Below are positions 24,601 to 36,800 of a DNA stretch of 64,000 nucleotides, piece by piece (within the stretch, counting starts at the first letter, position 1; each line of letters starts with the position of its first letter). The stretch lies in assembly GCF_047495875.1 (NCBI RefSeq), contig NC_092463.1:5641557-5705556 (forward strand). Direction: 5' to 3'. Position numbers and translations under genes: made by a program. The stretch is from Pithys albifrons albifrons (Eukaryota; Chordata; Aves; Passeriformes; Thamnophilidae). A model generated the notes under the pieces. That model saw nothing but the letters and a program-made list of their open reading frames with translations. It did no database searches and was not told the origin of the DNA.

Positions 24601-26403
24601 CCCTGCATGCCCACAGCAGTGCAGCACTAAGGCTCAGCTGCTCAGTCCTGCTGAGAGGCTTGTTTTGTGCAGAAGCTCAGCTCACAGGGCCAGGATGGCA
24701 CCTCCACAGAGCATGGCACTGCCCAGGGTGGATGGACAGATGGTTTATCCATGGTGCACTGCTTGCTGCCACTGGGGTTCAACTGCCTGCAGCATCTCTC
24801 TTACCACTTTGCTATTCTCTCTCCACCTGGAGATCCTGCCTGTGTCTCCACAGCATCTGCAGCACTTGCATCCCTACTGTGGTGTTTCTTCTGGCCTCTC
24901 TGGGAATACCCACCACACTTCACACTCTTCAACTTGTCCTCATACCACACCATTTGACAAAGGGAGTTTCTCCTGAGCTAATCAAGGCCTGAGGAATGCA
25001 GAGTACCACTTTTGGGGTCCAGCACACCCTCTCAGCTGCCCTCAATGCAAGGAGCTACTAGCTGAACAGGTAATGGTGCTCCTTTTTTTTCTGTCCTGCC
25101 TTGTTAAAATGTTATAACAACCTCACAGGGAGCAGAACAGCAGGAGAAGTGGCTCGTGGAAATTAAACCAGAAAATAAACAAGCCAACCCCCAGCAGGAG
25201 AGATGTGGCAGACACTCTTGCTCTGCTCCCTTTGCCTTAGTCCAAAGCAGATGGTGTGAGCTGGATCCCACTGGATTTACATTCAGAGGGGGCAGATTCA
25301 TGGCCAAACACTTTTTCCTCTGGAGAAATCAAGACTTCTCAAGTGTTAATCGAGTTTTCTGCCTGTGAGCTGATAGCACAGCACATGAGCAAACATCAGC
25401 ACTTTTGTCACTACCTTGCCCTTATTCTATTATCACCACCCATCTGCACAATATGCTGCTGGCAAAGAGTGCCAGCTCCAAGAGGAAACCATTCCTCATC
25501 TCTGAGGATGGGGAAAAGAGGGAGAAGGACAGGAGAAAAGACATGTGGACACAATGGTTGCCTGTCCCTTTTCTAGCTGCCCAGTCAAATCACCTCACAG
25601 CAAACTCACCACTGCACCTTCACCTTTTTCCTTCCTTCAGGTCAGCTTTTCACTCCTATAAAACAAAGACTCCATACCAGCTTATTCCTCCTTAAAACCA
25701 GCAGCTTCACCAGTGCAAATTTACCCTGTTAAAAATGGAGTTTGTAGCACAAATAAGGGATACAGGATTTCCCTGCTGCATTGCCAGAACTGAAGATAGG
25801 TGAGGTTTGGGAGCTTGATAAGTCATTTGGTGAAAGGCTCACTCTTGATGAATGCCAGTGTTTGGAAGTTTCTGCCAAATTCAGACAATAATTTTAGTTA
25901 AGAAAAAGGATTTTGTTGCAGAGTGGTTGTGCCAGACTGTACTGCAATTTATGTGTAGTGTCTTTTGCCTGAGCTGACTTTTCATAAAAATAATAAGTAG
26001 TTTCCAAAGTGCAATGAAAGGAATTGGCGGGGGGGAAATTGAACACCTGGGATTTAATAAAAACAACTTTTCGTTTGGGGCTTTTTTTGCTTTTCTGGAG
26101 AAAATGAAAATTCCTTGTCTCAGGCAGACCTGCAGAAATACATGTATTTTTATTTCATTAATTCAGCCTGTGAACCAGAAAGAGAGAAGAGCCTTGCTCA
26201 GCAGAGCAACAAGACACCCAGCTGGGTTTCAGAACCAACTCAAGTGCTTTGTTGGTGCAGAATTGCTTCAAGGGCCAGCAGCCAACTTTTAAAATAGCCC
26301 TCATTACCTTTATATTTATAATGGGAAAACAGGGGGAAGTGGTCAGGAGTAGCAGGCAGAAGCACAGCAGAGAAAACGGTGATACAAGCGGGTTTTAAAA
26401 GTC
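21601..26403. other. Unannotated non-coding DNA
   Basis: No repeat or gene identified. An acceptor-like sequence (CTCTCTTGCTTTCAACAG) lies near 21829, but the frames after it are short. Frames of up to 188 codons at 24.4-25.0 kb are Ser/Leu/His/Cys-rich and overlap in three phases, which is typical of chance frames in pyrimidine-rich DNA. Confidence 0.4.
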
Positions 26404-26502
26404 AGAATCACAGAAAGAATGAGACTGGAGGGGACCTTTGGAGGTCTCCAGTTCAACCTCTGATCAAAGCAGAGGTATTTCAAAACTAGCTGGGGTTGCT
26501 CA
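26404..26502 (-). mobile_element. CR1 LINE 3' end, short diverged copy
   Basis: AGAATCACAGAAAGAATGAG followed by CTGGAGGGGACCTTTGGAGG and TCCAGTTCAACCTCTGATCA is the complement of a CR1 3' UTR of the type carrying 'GACCTCTGGAGGTCATCTAG'. About 100 bases remain. The rest has been lost or has diverged beyond recognition. Confidence 0.75.
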
Positions 26503-28889
26503 ATTTTTTCCTTCTATCCACCTTCAGCTGAATAGAGGGAATAATCTATTCTTTCAACTCCCTGGATTTGCTCTTGCTGAGTCCTCACTGCTCACTCCAG
26601 TTTAACTTACTGACCACCAGAACCTTTGCACATCATTCTTACAAAACAATTGCACCATGTGCTTGCAACGTACCCATGTATGTTTGCATGAATAAATGCA
26701 TTATTCAGATCATGCTAGCAAAGTCTTAATGAATTTTAAATTAATAAAGACTAAGAAAGACTCTAAAAAATTCCAATACTATTCATTGCCTGAATAGGGT
26801 GTTGTTTTGCTTTCAGTGCCCCATAACATGGATTTTTTTTGGCTTTCTTTCAGTGACCCACATGGAACCAGGGCCATGTCACAGAGCAGGACCAGGTATG
26901 TGGTGGGAAGGTGACTCAGGGCTGGAACAGGACCTGATTCCCTCTCAGGTGTAATGGACCCACATCCTCTCCTCAGCTCCCCAAAATATGAGACTCTCAG
27001 CAGAAGGTGTTGCATCTGGGGGGGCCCTGAAATGTGGCAGCATCTTGATTGCAAAGGTGACGTCCATCTGTCTGTGAACATCACATGGTGATGCTCAATT
27101 GGAGCATCCTCAGGATATCCTCAAGAATTCCACAGGAAAAGGCCTCAGGTGGAATATCACAAAAGAATTTCTCTAAATTCCTAGAAAAACATGTTTTTTT
27201 CCCCATGGGATAATGATGCTAACTATTAGTCTGACTCAAATCCCAGCATTTGAATTTCAAACAGGATGGAAGTTCTTCTCAGTCTTGCATATAATGAAAT
27301 AAAAAAATACTCACAGTTCAACACCACTTCAACAGCATGTCTGATATGTTTGAGACCACTGATTTGTGAAAGAAAACAGAAACATTTTGTAGAAAACATA
27401 ATCATTGCTTGTTGTAGCTATCCAAGGTTATATAAAACGGATATATTCCCTTCAAGTGTGGAAAACAATGTTGCCTCATAATCATATAACAAAAATCTAG
27501 GGATCTATTTTAAAAATGGATTTTGTCCTTGGCTTTTCGTGGTGGCTGATGGCAGTGTTTGTTTGCAGCCAAAAATATCGTCCAGGGCCCCAAATCTCTG
27601 CACCACCAGCAACATGAAGAAACTAAGAAAGCTGATTCCAGTCAGTGCTACCCTGATACCATCTCAGCAAGATTTTGTTGTGGTGGGAACATAATCTAAA
27701 ATTTTCTAATCATGAGTGCCCGCAGTTTGCTCTCTAAATAAAATCCTTTCTGTAATAAGAGTGTAGCATTCTTAGATGCCAGGAACTGGAAAAGGATTTA
27801 GACATTCCCAGCACTTCAAAATCTCAGTCCATTTAAGTTGAATCAGCAAAGCACAGAATATCCAGATTATTTTAAGCATCCACCGAGTTCTATTTGAGAC
27901 TTTATTTTCCTTCTTACATACAGACTGAGATCTATAAATATTGAAAAACATGAGAATTGGGTCTTAATTTTTTATGAGAAAAATACTAGTCCGATCAAAA
28001 GGGAAACAACCATCTGGCACCAATCCTACCAGATGTTTTCCTAACCATTCTCCATTTTTTCTTCCCAAATGTATGTTTTCTGTATACTCAAAGAACTGCC
28101 ATGACCCCCTCTTGTTTATCCATGCCCAGCTTCAGATTTCCAAGCCTGTTATTTCTCTCCCTTTCTTTCTTACTTAATCTGTCATTCCTTCAGTCAGTGA
28201 GTGGCATCTATTCAAAAACCAGTATTGTGTTTTTGGAAAGAATTTGCTTTTTTGTTATGTTTGTGGTTCAAGGGATTGTGGCTGACTCGACAGCTGTGTT
28301 TGAAAGGACAGTTTGTTAGTAATTTAAACCAACACCAAGGGCCATAGACCAAGGAATTTTGGAAATAACCATACCACCAAGATGAATTTACAATATTCAC
28401 TTACACTGTTGATGTCTGGAGTAGCAGAATCATTGCTGGAACAGAAATTAGTATATTGTACCTGTGGAGACACTTTCCAAACAGATGATGTCTCACTTTT
28501 GTACCACAGGAAAAAAAAATAATTGATAACTTCTTCAGTCAAGTAGGTCAGGTAATCTGAACTGCTGCAGCTGTACCGACCTTTACAGTGTAAAAAATGA
28601 AGATTATTTTTCAATCCAGGCAGGTCATTGACTCTGTCTTACATCAGCAGCAGCCTTTGCTGCTAGGCAGAGGGAAGATCACATATGTCATGTTTTATAT
28701 TCATGAAAAAGAGCTTTATATCCAATGAAATGGTACTTCAGAGAAGGCTATTCTGAAGCCTCTTGTAGCTGAATGCTTTAAAGAGATCTTCAGGAAAGAT
28801 AAAGTGTTTTCCCTCCAAACATAATAAACATACTTTCCTGAAAAATTGTTGGACAAGCAGCGTGCTGCAAATAGCAAAACTACCTGTCT
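26503..28889. other. Unannotated non-coding DNA
   Basis: AT-rich sequence with no recognised repeat, island or exon. Confidence 0.4.
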
Positions 28890-28958
28890 CCTCACAGGGG
28901 GGTTGGAACTAGATGACTTTTGAGTTCCTTTCCAACTCAAGCCTTTCTGTGATTCCAT
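28890..28958 (+). mobile_element. CR1 LINE extreme 3' end
   Basis: GGGGGGTTGGAACTAGATGA, then TTCCTTTCCAACTCAAGCC and the end TTTCTGTGATTCCAT match the last 70 or so bases of CR1 in sense orientation, including a decayed terminal octamer pair. It is severely 5'-truncated, as is usual for CR1. Confidence 0.85.
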
Positions 28959-29315
28959 GGGGATGGATCTTTTGTGGACCTCGTGATTCCCCATTAAGCT
29001 GCTCACAGACTGAGACCCAGAGGTCAGCAGAAGATGTGCCACTGGAGCAGCTGCACTGGAGCTGCAACACCCACTCTTGTTCTGGGGTGGGAATTACAGC
29101 CACCCTAATGCCCAGGAGAAACCCAAATGTACAAGAATTGCAAAAACCCCAAACTCCCAACTTTCAGCAGAGGTAAGAAAGCAAATGAGTCAGATGTTCC
29201 TGAAGAAGGTTCTGGCTTCACCTAATAAAATTCCCACAGCTGGACACATACATTGCTGTGACCCAAATGTATCCCTCAAGTGGATCTTAGTGTTATTTTC
29301 CTAATTTTGGTACAG

Positions 29316-29490
29316 AGGGGATGATACAGAAGTGGTTGAGCCACCATTCCTGGAGAGATTTAAAAGCGATGTGGAACTTGAGGACATGGCTTATGGTGGG
29401 CTTGGCAGTGCCAAGGTTAAAAGTTGGACTCAATGATCTTAAGGGTCTTTTCCAACACACATGATTCTGTGATTCTATGACTCTATTACA
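29316..29490 (+). mobile_element. CR1 LINE 3' fragment
   Basis: The copy runs from the CR1 section GAGCCACCATTCCTGGAGAG, through ATTTAAAAGCGATGTGGAAC, GTTGGACTCAATGATCTTAA and GGGTCTTTTCCAACACACAT, to three terminal octamers (GATTCTGTGATTCTATGACTC). It is in sense orientation, 5'-truncated, and differs in subfamily from the neighbouring copy at 28.9 kb. Confidence 0.9.
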
Positions 29491-30360
29491 CATTTAAATG
29501 TTTTTGTATTAGCTAAATCCACGTATCATTTTTCATCAATACTTGAGAAATTACTTTTTTGGCAAAGAAATATTTGCCAAAGTCAATGACAAACGTGTAT
29601 GTATCAGCATCAAGAGAAAATAAACCCTGAAATCAGCACTGTCAAGTAGGTATAAAAGATGTGTTTGCTCAAGCCTCCAATCAAGGATCCTCGTTAAATA
29701 ATCATGTGACTCATAGAAGAAGCTACAATGAAGCAGCACAACTCACATTTCAAATATTCATGAGCAGTCCGTAGAGCCCAAATGCAAAGGGAATAATTTC
29801 CAAATTTGGCTCCTGAGTTGGTCTGAGGAAACGCTGTTTGCTCACCAATATTAACACAGCTGAGAAGAGGTGCTACATTTCTCAAAAAAAAGTTCATTGA
29901 TTATTTCTTTACCTTTGAGGAGCATGGAAAATTTTACTTAAGGGAATTGCCTGGAAAAAGTAATTTCTGTAAAACTGGACTTTGTTCTCTTTTGCTTTTC
30001 ATTGAATTAAAACTGTTCCAAAGCAAATCAAAAACATCGAAGCCAAATGTCAAGCATCTAACATTTCAATTCTTTTTCTCTGATGTCACTCTTACTGCTT
30101 TCACTGTTTCATCAGAGGGCAACAGTGACTCTGTGCATAACCAGTGTGAGTTACCCAGGCACTGAATAACAGTGATGATGTATTTTACAAAGGTATTTAA
30201 TAAAACAGCCCCCCCCAAAGCTTAACTGAGGACCCCACCAGAATTTCCCACACTGCCTGAGCATTTTCCTTTCAGCACAAGCTATTTTATCTGTATGTAA
30301 TACATGGTAAGTCATGTCCGTGTTGCCCTCCATCTTCTCCAGCTCAGCCAGCAATTTTCC
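29491..30360. other. Unannotated non-coding DNA
   Basis: No feature recognised apart from a run of eight C near 30211. Confidence 0.4.
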
Positions 30361-30718
30361 ATGGGACCTTAAAGCTCATATACTTCCAACACCTTCCACC
30401 ATCCCAGGTTGCTCCAAGCCCTGTCCAACCTGGCCTGGAACACTTCTAAGGATGGGGCAGCCACAGCTTCTCTGGGCAACCTGTGCCAGTGTCTCATCAC
30501 TTTCACACTAAAGAATTTCTTCTTAATATCTAATATGGATCTCCCCTCTTTTAGTCCTTGTCCTATCACTATCTTCCCATGTAAAAAGTCACTCTCGCTC
30601 TTTTATATAAACTCCTATTTAGTACTGAATGGTCACAACAGATTCAACCCAGTCTTTTCTTCAGGCTAAAACCCCAACTGTCTCAGCCTGTCTTCACAGG
30701 AGAGCTGCTCCAAGTATT
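30361..30718 (-). mobile_element. CR1 LINE fragment with 3' end lost
   Basis: The complement of the CR1 3' region is clear: GGTTGCTCCAAGCCCTGTCC, AACCTGGCCTGGAACACTTC, GATGGGGCAGCCACAGCTTC, TCTGGGCAACCTGTGCCAGT, AAGAATTTCTTCTTAATATC and then CTTGTCCTATCACTATCTTC. The terminal octamers and the 'CCTGCCATGGGCAGGGACAC' block are deleted, so the left edge is an internal loss rather than a clean 3' end. Confidence 0.9.
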
Positions 30719-31639
30719 AGTGGGTTTTACATTTCACTGAAACCCAGTCAGACAACAGTCAATATCTTACTGAAGTAAACCATTAAGTTTGTCTTCACAG
30801 TCTATATTTATAAATCAATGAGGCACTTTTCCCATTTTCCTTTTGACTTAATGTTCTTAACAATACTAATTAAATCAATTTAATAAGCCTATACTTGCTG
30901 TATCTTTTCCCCTTTCCTCCTTCCTTGGATGCAGGCACTATGCTGTTAATCTCTACCTATCACTGCACACTTCATCTTTTACGATTTCTCCCTGCCAAGC
31001 CTGCATTTATTTAAAATTCCTCATTATTACTCACTTATCCCACAGCTGAATACTGGTCTGTTTGTCCACCTTTAGCCACTGAATGCTGTGTTTAGGTTTG
31101 TCTGCAGGAGGCAGTTCAATCCCTCCCTTCTACTTAAAGCAGGGGTTTTCCTCCAAAACAAACAAAAAGCTATTTTTTTTAAATAATAATTACCATCCAA
31201 AGACACTGAAACACAAAAATATCAGCCATTACTACTTTTCTGTGGCTCATGGTTGATGTGCACTTTCAAAGGCTAACAGAAGCTGCTGGTTTGAACAGGG
31301 CAGGGACCAAACAAAGAGGAGAAAAGAAGAAATTAGTGTATTTCCTGATGCCATCCTTCTTCCTAGCTTACAGACTCACTAAAAACAGGCCAGAAAGGCC
31401 TGAAAGGCATCACCTAGTTCCATTGCTGGCCCCAGACAGCAGCATCACTTCCTATGCCACCTGAGTGATGCTCCTCTGCACTGCTCACTCCAGCAAAGGA
31501 GCTGCAGCCACCATTCCCCAGCAACCTGTGTCTCTCTATCCTAAATGTCCACATTTTCTGAATCTCTTGTGTTGCAACTGAAGCCACATCCTTTCCTGGC
31601 AGTCAACTTAACTCAGGCTTTCATGTATTTAATGTACTT
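30719..31639. other. Unannotated non-coding DNA
   Basis: AT-rich sequence with no recognised repeat or exon. Confidence 0.4.
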
Positions 31640-31975
31640 ACAGACTGCTCTTCCCCAGCAATTCTCTCTTTTAGCTTAAGGACACCTAGTTCTTTCAGTC
31701 TTCTCTCCCAGATCCCATTTCCCAGACATCTGATCACTCTGGTCACTCTCCCCTGGGTTTTCTGCATTGCTCCTGTGGTGCTGTGCTCCAGATTGGACAC
31801 CCTGCTCCTCCCCAGGCCATTTGCTGCATCGTGCACACAACCCCCACATTGCAGTACCTCAGAGTGGCATTTGCTGTTTAGCAACAGCAAAACAGCACAA
31901 AATTTGCAGCCCAGGATGGCTTGGATTTGGCTTGTGACCCTCAACACCCCAGTCCTCCTCTGATGGACTCGTCTG
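31640..31975 (-). mobile_element. Probable ancient CR1-like LINE fragment
   Basis: The minus strand keeps one open frame of about 120 codons. Its C-terminal part (TRVIRCLGNGIWERRLKELG, then VLKLKERI) follows the pattern of the CR1 ORF2 end (ATRMIRGLE..YEERLKELGLFSLEKRR). At DNA level, plus-strand blocks such as CTGATCACTCTGGTCACTCT, CCAGATTGGACACCCTGCTC and CAGCCCAGGATGGCTTGGAT parallel old CR1 consensus blocks. It is strongly diverged, with no 3' tail. A chance resemblance is possible. Confidence 0.5.
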
Positions 31976-33364
31976 GGGTTTCGCATCGTGTGCTTATGAA
32001 GTTGGCTCTTCCTGCTGAGGTGCCCTGTCCCTGCATAACCTTTTCCTATTTATTCAGAATATTTATACAGGTGGCCAAGATCATTCTGATTTTTCATGGT
32101 AGTCCTTCTTGTTTCCAAGTCCTAGATGTAGGAGCTGGGAAAGGTCAACCAATCTCCAAGGGTCTGGAAAATGAAGCCAGCACACCGGGTCCTGCCATGG
32201 CACAGAACTCCTCCAGGTATTACTCATACGATGAAAGGTTGAACAGATTTATCTCTGCCTTGAAGAATGGGGATTTCATGCCCTTCCAGCTGAGTGAAAG
32301 AAATAATTGAAAAACTGAAATGCATTCAAAAGCATTTTTAAGCGTAATTATGTTAATAGCTCCAACTGAACAAAGGGTGGAGTGAGACAGTTTTGCAGGC
32401 AAAGTCTGTCTCCAGAGCTCATGAGCGCAGGAGATGTGAGCCAAAAGGCACCTGCAGAGTTTATAACCTTAACCCTCTGCCACTGCAAGCATAAAACTAC
32501 CTAATTCCCTTCATAAATTGATGATAAATCCATTGCTTGAGAAATCCAAACTCTTGAGAAATGCAAACTCTTAAAGAGTACTTTGAATTTCTTTGTATTT
32601 CTATTCATTTTCCCCTCTATCCTGACTTCTCCTCCCCTGCCTGATGCTCATTTGCAGTTTATACAATTTTATCCTTCTGCCTGCACTGACTTTTAGTGCA
32701 GTTCATTTCTCCTGCCAGTTTCACCAACCACTAGCAGCAAACACCCCTTTCCCTCTCATTGGACAAGGTTAGAAACCAGCTCCTCTAACTCATCTTCTCA
32801 AAAATTGGCTTGTACCTGGCACAGCAGAGCAGTGGTAACCAGAAATGTGAGTGAGCAACTGCAGGAAACATGGTGCTTTGCTCACATCTAACTTTTTCAT
32901 TTCTCAAAGCTGTAAGAGCTTGAGACACCTGGTGCTGGGTCCAAGCAGGAACAGAAGAGTCCTGGTAAACTTTGGACCTTACCTGCTCTGGCAGGAACTG
33001 CCATCCAGCTAAACGGGTTTAAAATTGCTTGAAACCTTCTGGAATAGGCTATTTTTTTCCCTGAAAAGCTGGTTAAAACATGCAGCACAGCAAATTGCCA
33101 CTGCAGCTCCAAGTTCAGCGTGGGGAACGGGAACCCGCTGGTTTCTTGAACTCCACTTCCTGCTCACAGAGGAGCTGCATTGTTTTCCTGCTCACACGAA
33201 GTGAGAAGGGGAGGGCTTTTCAAAAAGTTGTCTGGTAGAGAGACTAAAAGGAAAGAGTCTGATTTGTTGTCTTCATTGACTTTTCTTCCCTTGCTTGACA
33301 CTGATAGGCTGGTCACACTTTTAAGTGAATAACGGAGGGATCGCTCTGTAATGTTGCTGACCTG
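31976..33364. other. Unannotated non-coding DNA with a short tandem duplication
   Basis: A plus-strand frame ending at 32310 has a protein-like end but no good acceptor, and I do not call it. A 17-base unit is present twice in tandem at 32536-32569. Nothing else was recognised. Confidence 0.4.
32536..32569 (+). repeat. 17-base tandem duplication
   Basis: CTTGAGAAATCCAAACT is directly followed by CTTGAGAAATGCAAACT, 16 of 17 bases identical. Part of a third unit (CTT) follows. Confidence 0.85.
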
Positions 33365-33875
33365 TTGGAAAACATCCAGGGGAGAGCCACCAAATTGATA
33401 ACGATCTGGAATACCTCTGCTATGGAGACAGGCTGAGAGAGTTGGGGCTGTCCAGCTTGGAGAAGAGAAGGCTCCAAGGAGACCTTAGTGCCCCTTCCAG
33501 GGTCTAACAGGGCTCTAAGAGAGCTGGAGAGAGACTTTTCACAAGGGCCTGAAGTGACAGGGCAAGGGAAAATGGCTTTAAGCTGAGAGTAGGCAACATT
33601 AGATTAGATCTTAGGAAGAAATTCTTTACTGTAAGGTGCTGGAACAGGTTGCCCAAACAGTTTGTGGGAGCCCCATCCCTGAAAGTGGTGCTGGAACAGG
33701 TTGCCCAGTTTGTGGGAGCCCCATCCCTGAAAGTGTTCAAGCCCAGGCTGGATGGGGCTCTGAACAGCCTGGTCTAGTGGAAGGTATCCCTGCCCATAGC
33801 AGGGAGGATTGGAACTAAGTGATAGGTCCCTTCCAACCCAAACCATTCTATGATTTATGATTCTATGATAATTAT
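33365..33875 (+). mobile_element. CR1 LINE fragment with internal tandem duplication
   Basis: The copy starts in the C-terminal part of the reverse-transcriptase ORF (decayed reading ...YGDRLRELG..SLEKRRL.GDL) and continues through the 3' UTR to a tail containing ATTCTATGATTTATGATTCTATGA-type octamers. It carries a direct duplication: 33635-33686 is repeated at 33687-33734, starting GGTGCTGGAACAGGTTGCCC and ending CATCCCTGAAAGT, with four bases missing in the second unit. Stops and frame breaks make it inert. Confidence 0.92.
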
Positions 33876-36800
33876 TTAAATCTGAGGATGCTGGGCAGCT
33901 GCAGCCTTGGGGAACACTGTTGGCTTCATGCCTTCTTCCCCACAGTGGTGGCAAAGTCCTCTGCCATAAAGAGAGAAGAGCCTTGGTTTTACAGTTCAGC
34001 AGCCATTAGATGGGATGGACCAGGAGGCAACTTCATTTTCACCAGTCACAGAGAACCAAGGTCACACTGCTGCTGACTGCATTAAATAGGTGCTCACAAA
34101 TCCTGTTTGCTGGTGCACTAGCTCTCAGTTCTAAAGGCCATTTTCAAGCTGAGAGTAAAGTGTGTTTATGTTGTTACTCTTCAGACAGCAATGTCAAAGA
34201 ATAAGTCATAAATGCAGGGTTGAAATTAAGCACACTGATTGCAGCAGTTTGTGCCTTTCCTGACATGAGCTGGAAGTAGAGCTATTGCAAAAAAATTCTG
34301 TCCTGTGGGAAAATTTCATATTATTTTCAATTTTCTTTTCATCTCAAATCAACGGGAAACAGAAAACTTTTCTATGGAAGAGAAAGCCCCACAGGAAAAA
34401 CATTTGGAAATGTTGAAACATGTTGCTGCAGCAAATTTAGCAATGTCAGTAGAGATGGCAAATGACACATGGTATTCCCTCTGTGTTGTTGAGCTGGAAG
34501 GGTGATGCCTTTGCAAAACATAACTAAGGATCCTTAATAAGAATTTAAAAGTGAAAACATGCAGAAAAAATTATCTTCAGAAACCTAAGTAAAAATAGCT
34601 GCCCTACATTTTTTCAGAAGAGAGGAATGACTTTTTGGAGTCTCGGCCTGAGAGGCCCCACAAAACTGAGTCACTGATGATGAAGCTGAGACCCCTTTGG
34701 AGCAGCCTGGCACTGCCTGGGCCTCAGCAGAACCAGACCTAGTTCAAATTCAGCTATTGGGGACTATTTGTAAGACCCTTCACTCCACCATGGACTACTT
34801 GCCCCATCAATAGAATAGTTACAAAGGCATCTTACACCTCCGCAAAATGCAACCTGAGGAACTACAGATTAGTCTTGCATTCTGTGCTTTTCACTGACTC
34901 TTGAAAAGCAAAGGGAGATGTTGGAAGAGAGCTGGCCAAGAAAAAGAAAATAGAAGCACACAGACATTATAAAGCAAGACTCCAAGTACAACAGTCATGC
35001 TAAACTATGAGTTCCAGTAAATACCAAAGACCCAAGTGGGTTACGGGCAGGAAAGGAGAAAACTGACTACTAAGAAAGTGCTGGAACATGTGGCATTTCC
35101 AAAACACTGCTGATATGCTGAAAAATCCCTTTTCTGCTCATTTAGCACAGCTGGAACATTGCTAAGATCAAACCCTTCCTGTGAAATATTTTTTGCAAAT
35201 CAGCACAATCTACATCACATTTTCCTTCCCTTGGTGGGAAGGGAGGCATCGGGAGTTACCATCTGGCTGTGAGGACACCTCATAGGAAAAGCCAGAAGAA
35301 ATTCCTGAAATCCTCATTGCTGAAGCTCAGGTTTTGGCCGATATCTCAGAGGGACTGTGTCCACTCTCTGCTAACAGCTGCAGGCAGTTGTCTGCAGGCT
35401 GAGGTGGGAAAACATGCACCAGATTTTATGCAGATGTCAGACTGAGCGAACAAGTAGTAGAAGAAGGAGTGACTGAAGCTGCACTTCTGGGATCAATTCA
35501 CAGAACAGTGTAGAAACAGTTCATCCAGTGCAGATCACATCAGAAATTATCTTGATGACAAAGGGAAAAAGAATGAAGCTGTTCTGTGCATCTTCCTACT
35601 CTTTAGGGTGCAATCAGAGCACATCTTCAGCATTGCTATTAGCATTCCTCCTCCAAAGAAATCTCAGCAAAGCACTGAGCTCTCATTTTCAAAGATGATG
35701 CTGGAAAGCTTCCCAGATTATATATTTTCCTCTTTAATTTATACCTCTGAGAATAATGCTAATCAAGGATGCAGTGAAAGTGGTGAGACTTCCTCAGCCC
35801 AGGCTGATTTATTAACAGTGGTTGCATTATTCTCACTTGGAGAACGATGCTAGTATCCCAAGCTTCCATTAAAAAAAAAAATCCTGCTTGCTGGTAAGTT
35901 ATCAAATGCAAGCTGACAATGTACTTGCACAGCAGATATGCATAAGTGCATTGCACTGTATGATTCATCTGCAAAACATCCAGCATGCTGGAAGCTCAAT
36001 TTAAAGTAGGTTAGAAGAACAATTCATTAAAAAGCAACAGCAGAGAGAGAGGGGGGAGAAAGAAGCCCAAACTCTAAAATCTTCTGCTGGTAATGATATG
36101 TTTTCTTACTCTTTGATCAGCCCCCTCTCCTCATGTTACTTTTGAATATAGTTTGGATGGCATAGGGATGGACAGCCATGTAAAAATACATGTAGCTAGA
36201 CAAATATTCCAAATGCCATCTTCCAGGCCTGGCAGATCTACCAAATATTCCAGGAATTATACATGGTCTGTTTAGCACGTTCAAAGTGGAAGGAAATTGC
36301 ATATATTTCACAGAGCATAAATCCCCAGGCCTGTCTCCTTAGCTCTGACCTGAACTTCTACTACACAGACACTGGATTATAAAGACTAATGTCCAAAGGA
36401 CTTTCAAGAAAAAAAGATTCCCAAAATGGCAACTGGCTTTTACTATGATAACTGCTCAGATAATCCCCCATAATCTCCAGCAGCATTTTTTAGACTAGGA
36501 AAAAAAACCCAATCAGAAAAAATGTACATGACATGGCAATTCTAAAATAAAGAACGTTGCAAGCCAGAATTAGTGCTTTTAAAATGAAACTTATGTGTAT
36601 TTGGAATAAATGTCCTACTATAAAAGCAAATTTAGACAAAGTACGTTTCTACTAACACTGGAGCCAGCCAAATCAGGTGAAACACTTGAGCTGATTTGAG
36701 AATAATTTGAAAATCTATGCTTTATTAATATTATTTTAATCCATGTAACTCTTGCAGAAAGATTTTTTTTGTCTGATGACAAGTTTCTAAAAAACATTAA

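Noticed and set aside
26030..26040. G-rich run as a possible G-quadruplex
   Set aside because: A single G tract without the four runs needed.
32130..32310. Plus-strand frame with a protein-like C-terminal end
   Set aside because: Only a weak TTTCCAAG acceptor, and the CR1-like relic lies just upstream. Not enough support.
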